From positions 4,650,001 through 4,714,000 of the forward strand of contig JAHREC010000009.1 in assembly GCA_020081605.1 (NCBI GenBank): 64,000 nt of DNA, given 5' to 3'. The notes under the pieces are model-generated. The model saw only the letters and a program-made list of their open reading frames with translations, was not told the DNA's origin and made no database searches. Source of the DNA: Albifimbria verrucaria (Eukaryota > Ascomycota > Sordariomycetes > Hypocreales > Stachybotryaceae). Position numbers and translations under genes: made by a program. Below are positions 28,911 through 41,223 of this stretch, in pieces. How positions within the stretch are numbered: position 1 is the first letter of the stretch; every line of letters starts with the position of its first letter.

Positions 28911-30986
28911 TTAATAGCTGAAATCGACGTTGGCCATTGGTATCGCCTTGTTATCTGTCGACGTTGTATTTGACGACGAGTTGTGGTCCATAGTCACAGA
29001 TGAACTCGAATCGTTGCCCAACGTAGTGGCCGCGCTTGATTGCGTAGTCGTCGTCTGCAACTCGTGTTCGTTTGGTGGAAGAGCACTTGGTGACCAGCCT
29101 TCGTCGAGAATCTGCTGAAAGCTCCAACTAGGTTGAAAGCCCTTGCTATTCCACGCATGGGGCACTCGCTCGTACATCTCATCAATCTGCTCTAGACTCA
29201 TCTTGCTGGTTTCATATACCATACACCACACAAAGAAGATGGCAATTATACAGAAGGCGCCCCAGATGAAGAATATCTTGGGACCAAAGCCTGCGTTGCC
29301 AGGCCCATTTCCAACCATAAAAGGAGTGCTGTAAGCGATGCCGAAGTTGAGAATCCAGTTGGCAAAAGTCGATACTGACATAGCCTTGGCTCTGACTTTC
29401 AGAGGATAGATCTCGGATGTCACAACCCAGACCACAGGCCCCCAGCTTGAGGCAAAAAGAAAATGTTGATGGCACAAAAGACGATAAGAATAGTCTGCCC
29501 GGCGGCTTGCAAGTTGGGCCCAGAAGCGGCAGAGAAAGTGGCCATGAGGAGTTGACAAACTGCCATGCCAGTCGCACCCACCATCAGAAGCCTCCGTCTA
29601 CCCCAAGATTCGATAACGAATATTCCAGGAAATGTCGATGCAACGTTGATGATGTTGATAATAAGTGATTTGAGATATGGATCCTCGACACCGGCACCAC
29701 CGAAAAAGGTAGTGCTATAGTACATGATGAAGTTGATTCCGCTAAGTTGCTGCAGCATTTGCAATCCGCAACCTGTAAAGGTTCGTCGGCCCAGGTGTGG
29801 TGATCCCACGAATATATCCTTGTAGGTATCCGGACCCAGTGTCAGTTCGTACTGATGGTTGGCGACGATCTCTTGTAGTTCGTCGATCAGGGCAGGGTGC
29901 GTTATATCTAAGCGTCGTAACCGACTCAGGGAGAGGCCGGCAGCTTCGTGTTGACCTTTCTTGACCAAAAATCTGGGAGTTTCGGGAGAAGAATTAAACC
30001 GGCTGTCAAGACGAGAGCGGGGACAAGTTGCAGGCCCAAGGGGATTCGGTAGGCAGTCGAGTGTTCGAGTCCGGAGGTGATGATGTTGACGACCGAGGCA
30101 GCGAGTAGGCCTACTGTTATTGATAATTGATACGCGCAGACGAGTGTTCCTCGTATCCACTTGGGAGCCATCTCTGATTGATACAGAGGAACTAGGACTG
30201 AGACAGCACCCACGCCAACACCAGCCAGAGCCCTGTTCTTCAGTTAATATGGAGCGCTTTTCGACACGAGACACTACAGACGATAACGCACCTTCCAACC
30301 AGCATCATGGGCATATCTTGCGCACAAACTTGGAAAATGGAGCCGATACAGAAGACACCGACAGCGAGCATGAGTGTCTTTCGGCGGCCGATGGAGTCAC
30401 CGGCAGGAGCGGATAGGAGAGCACCGATGGCAGTACCGACGCTAAGGATTGCAACGAGGAGGGATGAGTCTGAGGTACAAATATCGAGTTGGCCGTTGTC
30501 GCATGTGGTTCCGAACTGCTCTTTGAATTCAGACATGGCAAGGATTCCGTTGATAGCACTATAAGAAAGGATGGTTAGCATTTGCGGTCCGTATCGTGCT
30601 GGTCACGAGATAGGGTGAGGGAGGCATCGTCGGTCGTCGTCTCGTCGTCTTGTCGTCGTCGTCTCCGCCGTGCCACCTCGTGGGCTCGGTGCCCCGTGAC
30701 TAATCATTTCCCATCGGTATTCCCGCCCACAAATTTCTTCGACGGCGATGCGAGGTCGACAAGGTGACGCCAACCCAAGCGACGGCACAGAGACGGAACG
30801 ACGTGGAAACGGACGTGTCGAGGCGACGGGACGCGACGAGTGGATACGGTGCTGGATGGTGTCGACTCACCCAGTGTCATAGCCGAAGAGCAGGCCGCCG
30901 GAGGCAACGAAGAGGCCGACCATGATGGCCGGCGCTGACGAGCCAGCGACATTGTCGGGCTTCTGCCAGCCCATGGCAATGGCCAT
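28911..30986 (-). CDS. MFS hexose transporter (HXT-like)
   Basis: This is a plasma-membrane sugar porter of the major facilitator superfamily. Start ATG is at 30986 in good context (acaccATGG). Introns are at 30559-30870, unusually long at 312 nt, and at 30233-30291. Signatures: GLLFGYDTGAINGILAM at helix 1, DSIGRRKTLMLAVG, VLVPLYQSEMAPKWIRG, LPETPRFLVKKGQHEAA, QQLSGINFIMYYSTTFF (hexose-binding helix 7), ESWGRRRLLM and VVWVVTSEIYPLKVRAKAM. The tail is a Ser/Thr/Asn-rich cytoplasmic stretch. Two one-base gaps break the frame: 29984-29986 (restores LLPETPRF) and 29454-29458 (restores INIFFFASSWGPVVWV). Substrate is probably glucose or another monosaccharide. Its proximity to the GH2 and permease genes, which would release hexoses inside the cell, may be coincidental. 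Confidence 0.87.
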
Positions 30987-33900
30987 GGTGTCGGAGTTGA
31001 AGACGTCAATCCAGGGCTGCTGTCGGGTTTGCGAAGTCGTCGCAGTCGGTGCCAGTGACGGTGGAGAGGTGTGAGGTAGGTGAAGGATTGAAAGAGACGA
31101 TGGGACGGGGGGCCGAGAAGGTCTGGAGCGGTGGGTGCAAAGTGGATAATATTGGGGGTGGGCGAGCCCAGGTAATAGGGAAGACTTGTCTCTGCCAGTC
31201 ACCGGGGACCGCAGGAGAGCGAGACCGAGAGGAAGAAGGAGGGCAGAGGGCAGCGACCAAGACCAAGGGGTGGGGATGGGGAAGGGGATGGAAGCGAATT
31301 ACAGCTGCGGTAGCGAGAGCGCAACCCAGAAGCGTGGAAGCGAAGGTGAGGGAGGAGAACGAGAGGGAATGGGAATGGGTGGACGGTGGGCTGGCGAAAT
31401 GTGGAGCGGAGAAGAAGAAGAGAGAGAGAAGCAGGAGAGCGAAGAGGATCGAGGTAAAAGGGAAGCGATCGGCAAAAGCGCGTGGCGCTGGTCATTGGAC
31501 AGGCTTGACAGGCTCCCAGGCAAGCCAGGCAGGCCAGGCCCCCTCGAGCCCCCAAGCCCCTAACGCCCTCTGACCCCGGGGCCTTCCCAAGCCTAAACCT
31601 CTCCTGGCCCCTCCCAAGCCTCCCATTCAGGCGCACGCCATGCCCTGTAGGATGCTAGCGTGCAGCCTAATCGCCCCAGGAATGCAATGCATGCGACCAC
31701 CCGCCCAACCCGACTTGATTGGAGCGTACCATATGAGACACTCTCTAACGGACGCAGGCGATTTTATGCATGCGTCTGCTCTGTGGTGCTGTTAGCTGCC
31801 GACTTCCGCCGGACATGCCAAACCCCGGATTTCAAGTACTCCGCTCCAGAAAGTCTTCCACAGTGTCCGTCTTCCCTCCTTTCTCTTCTTCCCTCCCCAT
31901 GTCGCCAACCAACATATCCTCGACAGCTTCGAGGTGGTGTGGCTTGAGCCCATCCAAACGTTCCCTCCCTCATAGGCCACCACCGGCTTGTCTCGTCTCG
32001 CCTTGCCTCCCTCCTACCGGTACCTGCGGTACAACTTTGGCCGGCTGCTGTCATGGCTTGCCCAATCTGACACAGGACACCGTGGGGGAAGATGAAGGGC
32101 AGCATGTCACCCCTTTAGCCTGTCTGAGAGTCAGACATGGACCCAGGAAACACCACACGGCGTCCCAAGCACGTCGCTTGCAGAGACGATGAAAGCAGAG
32201 ATTTGCGAACAAGGCTCGACGACAACGACGACGATCTCCTCGACGTTTCTTCCCCACTCGGTCGACTTATTACTGTACCACTGCTGCGCTTGGCTCCACG
32301 AGTATCGCTGATCGACACCAAGGCCGTTATCAGCACAAAATTGGAAGGGTCCATCCAACCGAGGAGAAATTTGCACTGTAGCGCACACGGACTGCTCATC
32401 TTCCTTTCCCTCGCACGCGCTCGACCCTGGCTGCCACCGTGATGACCCATCTTATTGTCATCATCCCAGCTCACCACCAAACCGACGAGCCCAGCCGCCT
32501 AGCCCTAGGGGCGCGCCCCCATTTCAGCTCTTCGCACGTACAGTAGCGTGGTGCGGCACGGGTCATCTAAGACAAAAGGCAACCAAGCGTCCATGGACAG
32601 TTGAAGTCGCATACTGCACCGTAATACCGCACGGTACTCTACCACACGTCGCGGGCCGCAGGACGCCGTGTGAGCATGTGCTTCAGTAACGCAGGCGAAT
32701 GTATTCCAAGACACGCATAGGGCAGGACACCTATACCCTTCCCTTACCTATCTGTGGTCGCGCTGCCCGATGCAGCGGAGATGCATGTCAGGCCTACTCG
32801 TCAAGTCTAGACCCCTCTCTACGAAGTCGAGACGCTGCTGAGCCCGTAATGATACGTGAGCGACCAATATTGCAAGCAAAAGAAAGCCTCAAGCATTGTA
32901 ATTTCAGCACCCAGTCTGCCAACTGAACTTCCTCCCTCTCGTCCGTACGTCTCCCAGCTGATCATGCCAAGAAGCAACCATCTGTTGGCTCGACCACTCA
33001 CAAATCTGACAGGTCGGGCGTCGATAGTTGACAAACACAGTTCATCTCCAAGGTACCAAACTGTGTGGTCAGTCCTCCCCAGACGCTAGCAGGGTTCTGT
33101 CTCCTTGCACACAGTGTTGATTGCCAGACATCCGAGATCAAGCATCAATTCAGCCTGCCGACCCCGGACTCACAAGGACGTCGTCTTGATGTCCTCGGCT
33201 ACTGGACGGCACTCACCAAGGGCCTAGGTTGCGCTTTGCCAAGGTATCGCCTGTCGCGGAGGGCGACCTTGCTGACGATCCTCGCTGCAGCACGACCGTC
33301 CTGTGGCAATCATGGATATTCTCGAAGCAACGCTGCGAATCCCACTAACCGCACGCAACAGAAAATGGCCAAATAATGGTGATGGGAAAGGGTTGAAGGA
33401 TTCCACATGCTTTTACCAGGTTTGTGCTCCGCTCACGGAGCGAGGTACAGTAGTCTTCTTTCCTTCTTGGTCGGGTCAACTCTTGATACGATCTCATTAC
33501 AGAATGCATTAGGTGATACCAGCATTTCGCAAACAAGCTAGTGTGGTTTCCCCGGCCGTCGACTTGGGGTTGGGAAAGGGCCAGCGCTTCGTCTGCAAGT
33601 GCAGACAGCCATTGCATCACTCATTTCTGCCGACGACTAGTATGAGACCTGGCTAAGATGGCGCGCCCAGCCGCTCGTCTTCTTTGCTAGGGGCATCGTC
33701 CTCGAAATTTGCTGCCGCTGGTCCGTGGCTCTGAATTCCCTGCAACAGGTCTTGGCCTTTATAAGAAAGGGGCTCATGGCTGAGCTGGGGTATCCAGGGA
33801 CTGAGACCATCGTGGTTCGGAAAACCTGGTACGGAGTGGATGTGGCCGATAGTCCAAGAAGCCCTGCTGCACAGAATGTCAAGGTTGTTCATCTCTGCAT

Positions 33901-36131
33901 CACAAGTGCGTACTACTCGTGGCCAGTCGTGCGCCTCAAACACGTCAACAGGTTTTTGGAACACGGCCGTGGAAACCGGGCTGCACGAGATGGATGATTC
34001 AGCCCGTTGTCTAACAGCAAGATTTCGAGCCGCCATCTCAGGCCATGGCGTAAACTATGGTAGTAAGTGTTGGTCAAGCGAGGGTTATCATCAGTGTCAA
34101 CCCTTGAAGCCCATTGCCGGGTCCTGCAGGTGGGGGCCAGCCACGGTATCAACACGGTTCAAGTCGGTGAGGACATTGTTGTAGTAGAGGAAGGGGAGCG
34201 AGTGATATCTACGGGCTAGGTACACCGCCATCGCTCAAGCCACTGGCCAAGGATTGAATCGTAAGCGTATCTTGGTGGTCTGATGTTGTCTGCAAGCTCC
34301 CAATGTCATCACCCGTTACGATCTTTTACCGGGTGGGTTACCTAATCTCTACGCAGTAGTCATCCTTCCAATCAGGAACAAGCAGATGGGTTTTCCGTTC
34401 CGGGTTGTGGTGGTATTTACAGAATCTCTTCGCTTCGTCTCGCTAATCGCCGGCTCCCCTGTCGGGTCCGCAGGTAAACATGCATGTGGGAGCAGACGTA
34501 TTGGAAGCTTACCCTCGTGGCATATGGAACGGCAAAGCAAACCTTGATCATGGAGATGGATTGTAGGTAGAATGGAAATTCTCTAGAGCAACTAGTGCAC
34601 GTTGTCGGTGCGCTTAGGTGGTTGACGTATGCGCGATAAACATGTGAGCGAGACTTTGAACCGCTTGGGTGGTTCACTCTGATTCTACAAGCCAATGACA
34701 TGGTGCAACATTTTTGATTTTCCACGGCGATTTTCTACGCGTAGTTATTTGTGAGAGATCGACCTTGCATATGGATAAAATATTGTCTGTCGATCTAGGG
34801 TCATTTCCGTCTTGTTAAGCCATGGTGGCTATAGCACGGCATCGAGTATGGTGATGTGTCAAGAGATACATCCTGTGGTTTTGTTTACTTTGCAGACGTT
34901 GAGCATGGAAAACAAAAGGAACACTGTTAGAACATACGATACAGGCACTAATGCTTAAATCCTTTGTTTTATTTTGTGTCGGCCAAACCCAGCTTCGAAA
35001 CTGCAACGGCGTCGCTGCAAGAACCATCTCACCACAGGCACAACAACCAGGAGATGTGAAACCGCGTCTCACTTCCAGCGTGTGATTGATGGAGTCTCCC
35101 AAGGGAACGGAAAGGGCGGAGCTTGGCAGTGGGTCTGAGAAACGCAAAAAGGTTATGCACGATGGATGGAAGCTTGGGCCAATTGAAGGTCGACGTTATC
35201 GCCAGTGGAGGCCATGTCCACCATGTCGACGACATCTAGAGGCTCAGTAGCTCGTGAACCGGCTGGCGGGTTGGACAGGTTTGCGTACGCACCAGGACCA
35301 TGGCACGAGTTTGTGGGTTCGTTTGAGGGACAGCCGCGCGTACATCCCTCGACGGCTGTCTGCATGTCTGCCCTTGGTCCACGTTCACGTTGAACACGTC
35401 TTGGAATGGAGTTGTCTTTGGACACCTCAACAATGAAGTAAAGATTGTGCATTCCTTTTGCGCCGGGAAGGACATGATTCTGAAGCCTGGAAAGAGGAAC
35501 AATGTTCTTCATGTATATGTTCGTCCATACCTGCAATCCCTTCGTCTCGTGGAACGGTGGCCGTTGGTAGAGTATGACCCAATGTCCTAGATGCCCACAT
35601 ACATGAGCTAGCTAGCACGCCGCGTCTTGGGACGTGGAGGCACCACAACGTCTTGTGCTCCATGTGGTGTATCATGATGCGGCAAGTCTGTCGTCAAGCT
35701 CCCTGGATATCGCCGAGTGCCACTGCCACTGCCACTCCCATTGCCATTGCCATTGCCATTGCCGTACCGCCATCCCTTAGTCCAGCCTTCGCGTCTTAAA
35801 CTTTGCACTGCCAGCTGCGGTGGTCGCTATCAATGATGACGAAGCTTAAGTATCTCTACATTCCTTTTGGAGTCGAACTATGGGAACCTTCTTCTCGGTA
35901 GCTCCTGCTCCTGATTTGCTCACCCACCTGGTGTGCCTTCTCTCTTCTTTGCTGCTTTTTTGGTATAAGCCAAACTTCAAGCCCATGGCGCAGTCTGCCT
36001 GACCTTAACAGCTGCACAACTCCTCGCTCGCTTCTCTTCAGTTTTTTCACTGTCACTCTTCCTCTGTCACATCGCCCAGCATTTGGCCATCTCTCAACTA
36101 TCCACTCGTTACAACTTCACAGTCTTACAAG
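30987..36131. other. 5.1 kb intergenic region, no gene recognised
   Basis: Divergent promoters of the hexose transporter and the GT64 gene lie at its ends. Reading frames are short and compositionally unlike the neighbouring genes. The best unexplained frames are 33653-34036 (-), 127 codons, and 35153-35536 (-), 127 codons, neither with a known motif or convincing splice partners, so I do not call them. Given the gap rate elsewhere in the window, a broken small gene could be hidden here. Confidence 0.45.
35718..35765. repeat. TGCCAC/TGCCAT hexanucleotide microsatellite
   Basis: Eight consecutive six-base units, three TGCCAC, one TCCCAT, three TGCCAT and a final TGCCGT, form an imperfect tandem array upstream of the GT64 gene. 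Confidence 0.85.
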
Positions 36132-37302
36132 ATGGAGGCATTGTCAACTAAACTCCATGGTGGCATCAAGAACAAGGTCGTGAGAAGGGTCGGCTACCCT
36201 TTCATCTGCTTTGCCGTCTCGGCTGCTTTCATCATTGCTCTCGCCAAGTTCGGTCCTTTCGATGAGATGCGACAGCTCCCTTCTTTGGATGCTCTAGGAC
36301 TCGGCAACTCAAACGGCGCGGATCTGGTTCCCTCTCCTCCGGATGGTGTCAACGCTCCCTTACACAATCTTTGCGTGCCTAATACTAATGAAAACGATAC
36401 ACACACCTTGGACGAACTCAAGGCCAAGTATCACAACCTTATGGATGATAAGTTCACGTACGTCTCAACTTAGTACCAAGTTTCGCTGTGTACTTTACTC
36501 CTCTCCACAGACTTGGGCTAATTTCAGTTGCCACCCACAGTATTGCCATGCAAACGTACAAACGCCCCGTCGAGCTTGAAAGAACCATCAATGCCCTTAC
36601 TGCCGAGAGGGTACCGTCACTGCATGAGATTGTCATCGTCTGGAACGACCTAGAGCAGTCCCCGCCGCCTGATTTCGTGCGCAACGGCGTTCCGTCCGCC
36701 ACAAAGTTTCCGACCGAAATAGCCTGAACAGTCGTTTACATCCGGATCCGTCGTACCAGACCCAGGCGATCCTCTTAACCGACGACGACGTCTATTATAA
36801 GCCCAAGGATCTCGAGTTCGTCTTCCAGGCCTGGCGCGAGGCTGGCCAAAACCGCCTTGCTGGAGCCCTGGCTCGCTGCTCCGTCGTTGACCGCAATCCC
36901 AAGAAGGGAGACTCGTGGAAGTACGACTTCTGCTCCCGTAAGAGTGGCCAAGATAACTACTCCATGGTTCTTACGAACCTTGCATTCTCCCACATTGCTT
37001 TCATGGACTACTACTCATCCGAAGATCCTGTCGCCACGAGGATCCGAGACTATGTCGACGAGCACTTCAACTGCGAGGATATTGCCATGAATTTCGTCCA
37101 CTCCTACCTCACCCGAACCGGGCCCTTACTCGTCACCGGCAACGACCGTTACGTCAACTATGAGCCCAGGGAAGGCATCAGCCGGAAGCCGGGTCATCTA
37201 GCTGCGCGCAGCCGATGCCTCAATGATTTTGCCGATTTCTTTGGGTGCATGCCCTTGGTGAACGTAACCACCCACGCGAGCCGTGGAGTTGTTCCATTAT
37301 AA
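36132..37302 (+). CDS. GT64 (exostosin C-terminal type) glycosyltransferase
   Basis: This is a type II Golgi membrane glycosyltransferase. The N-terminus has a basic cytoplasmic stub and one membrane anchor, YPFICFAVSAAFIIALAKF (residues 23-41), then a stem. The catalytic part begins after the intron at 36458-36540 with TIAMQTYKRPVELERTINAL. It contains IVIVWNDLEQ, the metal-binding DDD in ILLTDDDVYYKP, and NDFADFFGCMPLVNVTTHA near the end, all typical of GT64. One base is missing at 36692-36693; an added C restores GVPVRHKVSDRNSLNSRLH. The stop is at 37300-37302. Animal GT64 enzymes add GlcNAc; the donor and acceptor in fungi are not established here. Confidence 0.85.
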
Positions 37303-37943
37303 GTGATGTCTACAGCAATTGGCTTGGCGTCGACTGGGGTGTTGCCAAATATAGGGCAATTGGTCGCCTCGCACGACTAAGAAAGAGCCGCTTCACGGTC
37401 ATACAAGGGTTCGACTTGCTCGAGAGGATATCGAACTGAAATGTATCAGTCGTGCTGACTTGGACTTTTTTTTTTTTTGTTTCGAAGACGTAGCTAATAC
37501 GAAGACGACTGTATGGTGTGGAAAAGTCAAAATTAACGAGACCAAGACCGCGCAACTGTCGCAACTGCATGGCGTTCAACAAAGATGGTAAGCGTCTCAG
37601 GGTGCCTAGCACTTATGTTGGTTGAGGAGATGGGTTATATGAACTTGTACAGGATTGTTATTTTAGCCAAAGATCTTATCTTTGCGGCTCTCGAATTTGT
37701 GCTGTCGTTTAGCATTCTTGCATTCATTAAGTATGTAGATGGAAACGTCCCTTGTATATAAGATCTCCCACAAGAAAATGATAATGGGTTGCAATCATCT
37801 CACTGACCCCTATTGTGTTGGAAATAATGACTGTTCTGGCAAAGGTCTATTCACCATCCTCAAGTTGCTGTAAGATAACAAAACCACTTGACGGATCAGA
37901 ATTACCAAACCTCATATTCCAACGACAAATGCGCTGCTCTGGG

Positions 37944-40085
37944 TCAACCCAACGCTATCCGCTTAATGCCCTGGTGGGCTATGTCCCACGCATCAGCATG
38001 TATCTGTCCAATCGCTATTCTCTCAGCAACTTCGCCCTTCCACTCCAACAGCAGAAAGTTCACAGCCCAGCATCTCTTGTAAGAGTAGCGCGCCGCATCG
38101 AAAATCTCACCATAATATTCAGCAGCAGATGGGTACTCGGGAGGTAAGTGGTCCAAGTAAGCATCAACGTCTGCCTGTGTTATCTCATCTTGGTCGCATC
38201 GGGAAAGCTCGACAATCTCGCATTGGAATGGGTTATGTGACGAGAGCGATGGGGATCGATTCCGAAGATGGTTCCGCAATGGTGACCGTGGTTGTCATAG
38301 AGCCAGCAAGATTTCCTGGCGAACTTGTCGGTATTTCCAAAGACTTCATCATGAGTGGCTTCGAATTGCACCCTTAGCTTCGGCTCTGATATCTTGAAGA
38401 ATTCAAGTTTGGAGATTCTAGCTTCGAAAACTAGGATCATTTGAGTAGAAGGGTTGTAGCCGGCATATTTTACCCCAGCCTCCTTCTTCTCATTATTTAA
38501 ATGACCATCGGTAATCGATCGATGGCCAATTATCCGGCGACCACCACCGTCATCTATCATGAACCTTTGGATAGATGACTTGATGGTTACTGTTTTATCG
38601 ACATAGCCGTGAAAGCGTCGAGGGTTCCACCACACCTGACCCTCCCAAGCTGACCAACACCAAGTGGGCGATGTGCACACCATGCGGTGGGAATCTGGGC
38701 CAAGAAGGCCCCTATATCGTAGTTTAGCACTAGAAAAAGGAATCCAGAGCAGCGCTATATCAAGCCGTCTCTTCGGAAGGGCGCTGGCAAAATCCCAGGC
38801 GTATGCCTCTTTGAGTGCTGAAAGGATTCCAGCAAACGCATTGAGGAGTCTGATGCATAAGTCATTTCCCTACGTGTATACTCCTCGGCGAGGAACGTAT
38901 AGGCGCTGAATCGAGTTCTAAAGTCCACCCTATGAATTCTTATGAAAGAGAATAGACACCCAAGTAGAGTCTCCGATTTAAGATGTGGCTTTGTATAATC
39001 CTCCGTGCAGGATGACTCGGAACAACACCAGAGCATCTGAGTTTCTGAGATGTAAACTTTTCGTCTAGAGAGCATGCGTTCCTGAAATGTCCAAGCTCTC
39101 TTGTTCCATAATGATTCTCGATAAATGTTGTAGAGGATTGGTAGCCTAGTTGTCAAAGTCAGAGGGCCCAGCTTCATTGTGTTTTGAGCCACTCTTCGCG
39201 AACCAGGTGAGATACCAGGCAATCCGTGGCTAGAATCCCGACTAGATATAGCAATAATCGTTGTAAACGCTCGACTGAATATCTTGTCCATATGCGGGAT
39301 GTACTCAGCCTTGAATTTGGAATCGTCCTGGATGATAGATAACGCATCTACCCATAAATACGTCTCACCCATATCCCTAACAAGCTTGATCGCGTCCTTG
39401 ATGACGTTGGGTATCTTAGCTAATTTTTGCATTATAGCACCATCTTCTTGCAAGCTCTTGACGTTTTCCTTTGTAGTGCTGAATGAATCTACATTGCCCC
39501 AGACATAACTTAATGCCAGATATCGGACCCTCCAGTCTTTTTGACAAGACACATCCTTCGCACATCAACAAGCAATAACGATAGCTGAGCGGTAGAGCTG
39601 TCAATAGGAGGGTTGCATTCCTCTCCATGGTTGAGAGTGCATACTTGCATCCAGTTCTGTAGGAGAGGTATGTTGATCTGGTCGCCTACAACTTGGCCGT
39701 AGGCTTGGTAATCGGCACCAAAACTTCCTGCGACTCCTTCCAGATGAAGAGGGATTATTTGGCCAACGGCACTTATTTGATTCACAAACGACGCATTGGA
39801 TGTTGGATCTATCGGCGTGACCCAGACGTCGGATCTAGACTCACTCGATCCATCTTCTATGCGGCCAAGATAGCACATTGCAGTAGAAGGTATTTCCCCT
39901 TCGAAGTAGTACTGTGAGTTGTTATTGAGAGCTTGTATGACAAGCTTGCAAAATGGACACTTCTTCTTTGCGCGAATAGCATCGTAATGACCAAGCTGTA
40001 TCGTCTCGGGATATTTCCCATGGCGGAAATAGTCTAGAATCCGAATTGTTCGACAAACATCGCAGAGACGCTGCACTTCTTCCAT
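37944..40085 (-). CDS. HET-domain (heterokaryon incompatibility) protein
   Basis: HET-domain proteins trigger or signal cell death after fusion of unlike fungal strains; most paralogues have no tested role. The N-terminus has a Cys-rich start (CDVC, KKCPFCKLVIQ), common in this family. The HET domain shows its three blocks: VRYLALSYVWG, YLWVDALSIIQDD and SLWNKRAWTFQERMLSRR. A long variable C-terminal region of about 350 residues follows. No introns are needed, but three one-base gaps interrupt the frame: the T-run 39538-39542, GG at 38845-38846 (restores DSLNAFAGILSAL) and the G-run 38251-38254. True decay is more thinkable here than in the core genes, because HET genes turn over fast, but the breaks have the same homopolymer form as elsewhere. 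Confidence 0.85.
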
Positions 40086-40445
40086 GCTGGAACCTATGAG
40101 TACAAATGGGAGATTTTTCTCAATCTACCTTGGCCCTTTGGTAATAAGCCAAGGTTCGTGACCTTCAATTCAACACGATATATGTGATCCGTGGTGGATC
40201 AAGGCTCCCAAGGCTCCAACGTTGCATGCAGTTGCTCAGCGAGGCAGTGCCTTGAGGCTGATATGCATTGTACACTCAAAACATGACAATCAACAACTAA
40301 ACATGCACATTCATCCAATTCACAGCCTACTACTAAGCCACCATAAAGCCCAAGTGCAGTGTCGGCGGACTCAGACTCACAAACCAATACCCTATAGGCC
40401 ACATTCATTCATCCTTCGAATCGTCGAGAAGACATCCCTTCAAAT

Positions 40446-40518
40446 GCTCAAGTGACGCAGCGGTTAGCGTGTGAGATTGCAAATCTTGAAGTCGCCGGTT
40501 CAATTCCGGCCTTGAGCT
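40446..40518 (+). tRNA. tRNA-Cys (GCA), intronless
   Basis: A full cloverleaf can be folded by eye. The acceptor stem pairs GCTCAAG with CTTGAGC, the D stem ACGC with GCGT, and the T stem GCCGG with CCGGC around TTCAATT. The anticodon loop TTGCAAA gives anticodon GCA, decoding Cys. The discriminator base is T (U73), as expected for tRNA-Cys. The B box GGTTCAATTCC fits the consensus. The anticodon stem has two G-U type pairs. It lies 360 bp beyond the start of the HET gene, facing away from it. Confidence 0.93.
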
Positions 40519-40529
40519 TGGGATTCATC

Positions 40530-40583
40530 TTTTGCAGATATTTAGCCATCGGTTAAAAAGATTTTATTTTTGTTGATTTTTTT
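40530..40583 (+). terminator. Pol III terminator T-runs after tRNA-Cys
   Basis: A T4 run starts 12 nt after the tRNA (40530-40533). Longer runs of 4, 5 and 7 T follow at 40562-40565, 40567-40571 and 40577-40583, enough for RNA polymerase III termination. Confidence 0.6.
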
Positions 40584-41223
40584 AACAATGGAAGGGTTGG
40601 TAGTCTTGACTAGGAGTGCTGTTTTCTCAGCGACAAAGTGTTCGGCTAGTCGAGAGTTGCTTGTACGGTCCTAGCTCGTTGCTGTATCACGCCTACACCC
40701 TTACGGACGAGTGCTTGACATAGCACTTCTTGGGGAATACATATTGACACAATAAGCTTTTTATATAAGTTGTTTCTCTTTTTACAGTCCTACTGCCGTT
40801 AGAATCTTGTAAACCGGCATGCGTAGGCAAATATCCAATCCGAGACGTTTCACACACATATCCATATTGACTACCTAGAGCGTCAACAGTCAACGCAGCT
40901 CTTCATATACACACGAGGATCAGTCACAGTGGCACATAAATCGTTATTGGAAAAATTTCTTCTGATATCAAATAGAGGCAATTGCCACCTCTACTATAGA
41001 CAAGCTATCAATACAATGCAATGTTCCTTTCCTGCGCCTAATAGCTCCTTTATAACCCCCAGGAACATCCGAGGGAGAAGAGCGGAGACCCAGATACACA
41101 ATGCAACGGTAAATCTTTGGTATCACAGATCAATGTCTGCTTTCATCACATTCACATTTACATCCACATGACACACCACGGCTCGCTGACACTCACAGCA
41201 GCCGTGTCACCAAGCTTCCCGCT

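Noticed and set aside
33653..34036. 127-codon minus-strand frame in the 31-36 kb spacer as a gene
   Set aside because: No motif, no splice partners and an ordinary composition for random open frames; kept only as a note in the intergenic entry.
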